From Echinostoma caproni (lineage: Eukaryota > Platyhelminthes > Trematoda > Plagiorchiida > Echinostomatidae): a stretch of DNA of 11,637 nt. The stretch spans positions 1,662 to 13,298 of the forward strand of contig UZAN01056836.1 in assembly GCA_900618425.1 (NCBI GenBank). Reading direction: 5' to 3'. The translations under genes and the position numbers were made by a program. The notes under the pieces were generated by a model, which searched no databases, was not told the origin of the DNA, and saw only the letters and a program-made list of their open reading frames with translations. Below are positions 8,166 to 11,637 of this stretch, piece by piece (the stretch's first letter is position 1; every line of letters starts with the position of its first letter).

Positions 8166-8201
8166 TTTCAGAAAATTGGAAAAGTGAGTTTTCCTCTGAA
8201 A
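8166..8201. repeat. 13-bp hairpin with a 5-base bulge
   Basis: TTTCAGA (8166-8172), bulge AAATT, GGAAAA (8178-8183), loop GTGAG, TTTTCC (8189-8194) and TCTGAAA (8195-8201). All 13 pairs are Watson-Crick. It lies within the large intron. It may be part of a palindromic transposable element, or chance in a purine/pyrimidine-biased stretch. Confidence 0.5.
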
Positions 8202-8409
8202 TGGCCTTTCTCGTTTTTCATTTTTGGTAAACGTTTTCAATGGGATTCTTCGTTGTGTACTTGATGAAGTAAACGTTTGCATGAGAAATCAGGATATTTT
8301 ACAATCAAGATAAACCCTAGTTTGCAGTGGTGTCCGGTATATGTATTGTATGAGGCACAAAAATGCGCACACCCGTTTGGGTACCCCAAAGGCATGTAAA
8401 CATTGAAGC

Positions 8410-8483
8410 AGTGGGATAGGGCACTGGTCAAAGTGAAATGCACTCGACTCGGCTACCTCGGGTTGATGCCCCCGAGTTTTCTT
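8410..8483 (+). repeat. Possible tRNA-derived SINE head
   Basis: TAGGGCACTGGTC at 8417-8429 resembles the RNA polymerase III A box (TRGCNNAGTGG type), and GGGTTGATGCC at 8460-8470 resembles a B box (GGTTCGANNCC) with one base lost. Their 43-base offset is close to that in a tRNA. CTCGGG...CCCGAG (8457-8476) forms a T-arm-like stem around the B box, and CAC...GTG forms a D-arm-like stem around GG. The acceptor ends do not pair, so it is not a functional tRNA gene. A decayed tRNA-derived SINE is the best reading. A search against fluke repeat libraries would decide. Confidence 0.35.
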
Positions 8484-8965
8484 TGTCTGTTATTTTGTTG
8501 TCAGAATTTGAATCAAATTTACGTGGAAAAGAAACAGAGTAACGAAATGGTCTACTCATACAACGTTCTGTTGGTGAAAGTAGTACCCAGTCAGTTTTTA
8601 CAATGGCGACGTGTTCACAGTGAACAAAAATACTCTTATAGTTGAGCACTTATTAGAAGTTGGATACCTTGTGCAACTAGAACCGGTCATTGCCTTTTGC
8701 TGCTTATATGATTGCACACGCTATTATGTAATCTGACACAAATGCTAGCAGTTTAAATTTTGCTGCAACGCGAGAGAAAATTTATCACTGTGAGTAAGGT
8801 TTCAGTATTGGATTTGTTACCTCAGTGACGATGCGCAAAACCGGTAAAGATTAAGATTCATCCACACTAAGCAATATTTACACGTTCTTGGCGTTTATTG
8901 TGTGTGCAATCCGGAATGCACCTTGAATTTTGTTACTAGTGTACTAGGTGCTACCCTTCGGTTGT

Positions 8966-9508
8966 CAGGTGTGTTCTCCAGGAGACAGATATTGCAACAC
9001 TTCGATTGTTGATGTCTGTAATACAACTGGCGGAAATTACTCTGGACCGTTTTTCACTTTTTCACGTTTACTTTTCCGGAAATATCTATTTTTGTTACCG
9101 TCTTATCCTAGCCAAGTGACATCAAGGTCAGACATTCACCAAGTATGAAACCGAAGGTGTAAAATCCGAGGCTGAGACAACAGTTTTGCGTTGGATTGGA
9201 ATATGCGTTCGGCCGTAGCACGAAGATAACACTGTTTTAGTGGGGTTTAAATGTCACGATGCGGTTTCCAAAGGTCGGTCTTTTTCAAAACAACTTGCTC
9301 AGTTCAACTACGACCGTTTAATGAAACATTTTGTACAATTGATTGTGGTAGGGTTATTTCAAACTACGTTACCACTGTACCAAAGGGAAAATGTGTTGTT
9401 TCACTTGATAAGAGAAAGAGTAAAGCAATCATTGAAACAATCCGTTTTTGGGGAATACAACTGAGCGATTCGAAAAGCGGTCCACAATACTACTTCCAAA
9501 TGACTTGA
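8966..9508 (+). other. Unidentified Cys-containing open stretches in the large intron
   Basis: After a TTGTCAG at 8962-8968, one frame reads VCSPGDRYCNTSIVDVCNTT and on to about 9148. About 100 bases later a second stop-free frame (9251-9508) reads ETFCTIDCGRVISNYVTTVP and KGKCVVSLDKR. The Cys spacing and Asn-Thr/Ser sites suggest an extracellular-type protein fragment, but I recognise no domain and the two pieces are separated by stops. It could be a pseudogene fragment, foreign exons or chance. It does not continue ANKRD42. Confidence 0.15.
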
Positions 9509-10452
9509 ACATTGTGGCTGCTATAGTGTTAATTTAGAATCACTCACTGTAAGCATATGATGAGGTAAGCAAATTTGGTTGGGTCCTTCGACAATTTTGC
9601 CGGCGAGGAGTGTATACATAAGTGATAAACAAGGTCCATGCATAAGGCCTATATGTGGACTATGGATCTGAGCTGCCTACTGACAAGCACTGAAGTTGTC
9701 AGTTGTCAAATATGGTTATTTATATGCCACTTTAACTTTTGAGCCATACATACATTTCCCACCGGAGGTTTTAAGCTTATGTTAAATTTACCATTCTTAA
9801 ACGACCTCTGGTGAGTACTGGGGTGAAAGATCTAATCGGCTAGAACAGTAATACGGGATCGACGTTTTATCTGTGAGAAATACTGCCCACGATTTGTGAA
9901 TAGAATTACTCATAAAATCATTTTTCTGTTAATCGTTACTTCTTAATTATCGCGCAAATAGAGTTGATTGTTTTACACTGAAGTACTCTTCTTTAAGAGA
10001 GCAGGCTCTCAGAAGAATCATACTAGTGCTTAAACAGCCACTCAATTTAAGCGTTGATTACTCAGCTTCATTGAATAATGGGACGGTTTAGTATGCCTTG
10101 CAGATTTGATTGTGTTGCTCCTATAGAATAACCAATTGAATATCTTTTCGAGCTATCATTTAAACCCGAATTTCTTAATATTATGGTAAAGAAATATAGA
10201 GTTTACAAGCTGACCGTTAGGCTCAGAGATATGAAAAATGCCTTCAAAAATGCCTGATGGTTATCTGCACTAATGTACCAGAGGCGACAGCAACTTCACT
10301 GAGGGAGAGACAAGTGTAAGAGATTGGTCACTTGACTGCACCATGCACTCAAGTAAACATTGACGTACACTTAATGAGAGTAGTACGCCTCTTTCGTCAA
10401 CCGTCCTTACCTCACGCCGGGGAACCCAGACTACTTCGCGATACTTTGAAGG

Positions 10453-10991
10453 ATGGGAAGGACGTCGAGAGCGTTCTTTTTTTCTAGTTACCTCCTTGGC
10501 AAAGTTTCTAGTCGTATAAGAATACTTCCTGATCTACCGTGGACCGAACGTGTGCGCCATCGCACGAACCCAGTAGATGCACGCGAGTCGGAAAATAAAA
10601 GAGTTGTACGGATTCACGGAGTCCCAAAATTAAACGATCCAGACGAATCCACACGCCAACAAAACGACTATAAAGAGTGGAGGTTTATTCAAAAGTTGAT
10701 TGGATGCCGTAATATTTTCACCACCTCAGTCAGTTGACTTCCGTGTTCAGTAAACTACCGTAGAAACGGCCCCAGGATTATGAAAAAAACTTCAGTACCC
10801 CGGAAATGGTCACATCAGTCTTTCAGGCATGGTATCAAAACAGAAGAAGAGGACCACCAGAATTACGCCTCAGACCACTGTTGAATAATGAGGTAAAACG
10901 ATGTCATCAGTTAGAAAACCAAACTCCACTTCCCTCTACTTCTTCGGGAGCTCACAGCAGCAGAACCGATTCCCCAAAAAGCTACTGCTAG
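10453..10991 (+). pseudogene. LINE ORF1-like remnant
   Basis: The frame at 10453-10737 (94 residues) is charged and contains SENKRVVRIHGVPKLNDPDE (residues 46-65), resembling the start of the RRM-like region in CR1-type ORF1 proteins of flukes (a hydrophobic strand ending in HGLPE-like residues, then an acidic segment). A second piece in another frame (10806-10991) reads ELRLRPLLNNEVKRCHQLEN, which resembles a later strand of the same domain followed by a Ser/Pro-rich tail. The two pieces are out of frame with each other. The assignment rests on remembered similarity and on position just before the ORF2 endonuclease. Confidence 0.4.
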
Positions 10992-11040
10992 CCGACCGCA
11001 GAGTGGTCGGCATAAATAACGATTCGAAACCCAGCAGATT

Positions 11041-11637
11041 CCTAAACAGAAGCTCCCTAGCTTGTTTTTACACAAAGCACAAGGCTTCCTAAGCAAACTC
11101 CCTGAGGTTCAAATGCGCTTACAAACTGGTCAGTGGGATCTTGTTGCCATTACCGAAAGTTGGTTGACAGTCGATATTCCCGATTCGGAATTGCACCTAC
11201 CCGTATTGTCACTGCTGAAGTATGATCTTTCTACATGAGATGGCGGTGTGCTGCTATGTTTCCGCAGCAACCTTCAATGTGAATCACTCGATCTCTTCAA
11301 TGCAGCCTCCGACACACTTTGGTGCGCAATGAGGCTGTTCAAAGATAGCAATTGTTTGATCGGGGTAGTCTACCGCCCTCCTGCATCCTCAGACTTAGGT
11401 AACGAGGCGGACTATTAAAAACGCTGTATCGGTAAAGTGCACTCATGTTCTCATAATGGGGACTGCAATTGTCCCAATTTTATAAAAAGCCAGAACTATC
11501 ACCCTTTCGGGCGAAACGTATCACAGTTTGTAGACTCAAATCCGATGTATGATCACGTGGAGAATCCCACCAGATTTGGAACAGGCCACCAACCATCAAC
11601 ATTGGACTTGGTATTGACAAACAAAGAGCTTATGGTC
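11041..11637 (+). pseudogene. LINE ORF2 endonuclease domain, broken and truncated by the window edge
   Basis: ORF2 of these elements cuts target DNA with an apurinic/apyrimidinic-type endonuclease and copies its RNA with a reverse transcriptase. Recognisable endonuclease motifs in order are WDLVAITESWL (about 11127-11166, with the metal-binding Glu), DGGVLLCFRSNLQCESL (about 11239-11290), IGVVYRPPASSD (about 11359-11395), HVLIMG then DCNCPNF (about 11444-11480, a damaged GDFN motif with Phe replaced by Cys) and STLDLVLTN (about 11598-11625). Lesions: TGA at 11236-11238, probably from a CGA Arg codon; a frame change near 11405-11412; and a second near 11460. The SDH motif and reverse transcriptase would lie beyond the edge. 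Confidence 0.85.

Larger units (their letters stand above)
6856..10440 (+). other. Large ANKRD42 intron, proximal part
   Basis: No exon continuing the coiled coil is visible. The sequence is AT-rich with scattered stops in all frames. It contains an AATAAA at 6970, a 10-base palindrome GGTAATTACC at 7327-7336, a TA dinucleotide tract at 7722-7734, a bulged hairpin at 8166-8201, a tRNA-like segment at 8410-8483 and Cys-containing open stretches between 8966 and 9508, listed separately. It continues into the LINE remnant and off the window. Confidence 0.6.
10453..11637 (+). mobile_element. Degenerate CR1/L2-like LINE retrotransposon, 5' part
   Basis: An ORF1-like relic (10453 to about 10990) is followed by the N-terminal endonuclease domain of ORF2 (11041-11637), the usual order in CR1, L2 and related non-LTR elements. 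It is in the same orientation as ANKRD42 and lies in its large intron or just beyond. The element is inactive as it stands: the endonuclease carries a stop and two frameshifts, and the ORF1 part is spread over three frames. The 5' boundary is uncertain; sequence from about 10240 could be its 5' UTR. The reverse transcriptase and 3' end lie outside the window. Confidence 0.75.

Noticed and set aside
1..11637. CRISPR array, bacterial operon, prophage, rRNA or a functional tRNA gene
   Set aside because: No regularly spaced direct repeats, no prokaryotic gene layout and no conserved rRNA sequence are visible, and the only tRNA-like segment lacks a pairing acceptor stem.

Overview
The window is eukaryotic nuclear DNA, most likely from a parasitic flatworm (trematode). 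The reasons are AT-rich non-coding DNA, a compact animal gene interrupted by GT-AG introns (one only 36 bases long), and a decayed CR1/L2-like non-LTR retrotransposon of the kind common in fluke genomes. There are no bacterial operons, ribosome binding sites or CRISPR arrays. The species cannot be named from the sequence alone.

The only convincing host gene is on the plus strand: an orthologue of animal ANKRD42 (also called SARP), an ankyrin-repeat protein with a C-terminal coiled coil. Five coding exons can be placed at 2577-2741, 2778-3005, 4509-4983, 6310-6603 and 6726-6855, with intron phases 0, 0, 1, 1 and then 2. They join into 430 complete codons plus two bases and cover about nine or ten ankyrin repeats and the start of the coiled coil. 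The rest of the coiled coil was not found before 11637, so the gene continues to the right through an intron of more than 4.7 kb.

Layout: 1-2559 has no recognisable gene, only small structures (a 13-bp hairpin at 884-914, a near-palindrome at 953-974, TATCC repeats at 1593-1627) and undetermined bases at 1409-1412 and 2352. The ANKRD42 exons and introns occupy 2560-6855. From 6856 to about 10440 lies intronic DNA with a candidate intronic poly(A) signal, a bulged hairpin (8166-8201), a possible tRNA-derived SINE head (8410-8483) and unidentified Cys-containing open stretches (8966-9508). From about 10450 to the right edge lies a broken LINE in sense orientation: an ORF1-like relic followed by the apurinic-type endonuclease domain of ORF2, damaged by a stop codon and two frameshifts. 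The reverse transcriptase would lie beyond the window.

No novel multi-gene system is visible. The most interesting points are the 36-base in-frame stopless intron, a splice-acceptor-like site 17 bases before the start codon (possible 5'-UTR exon or spliced-leader site), the apparent loss of the PP1-docking aromatic residue, and the SINE-like element.
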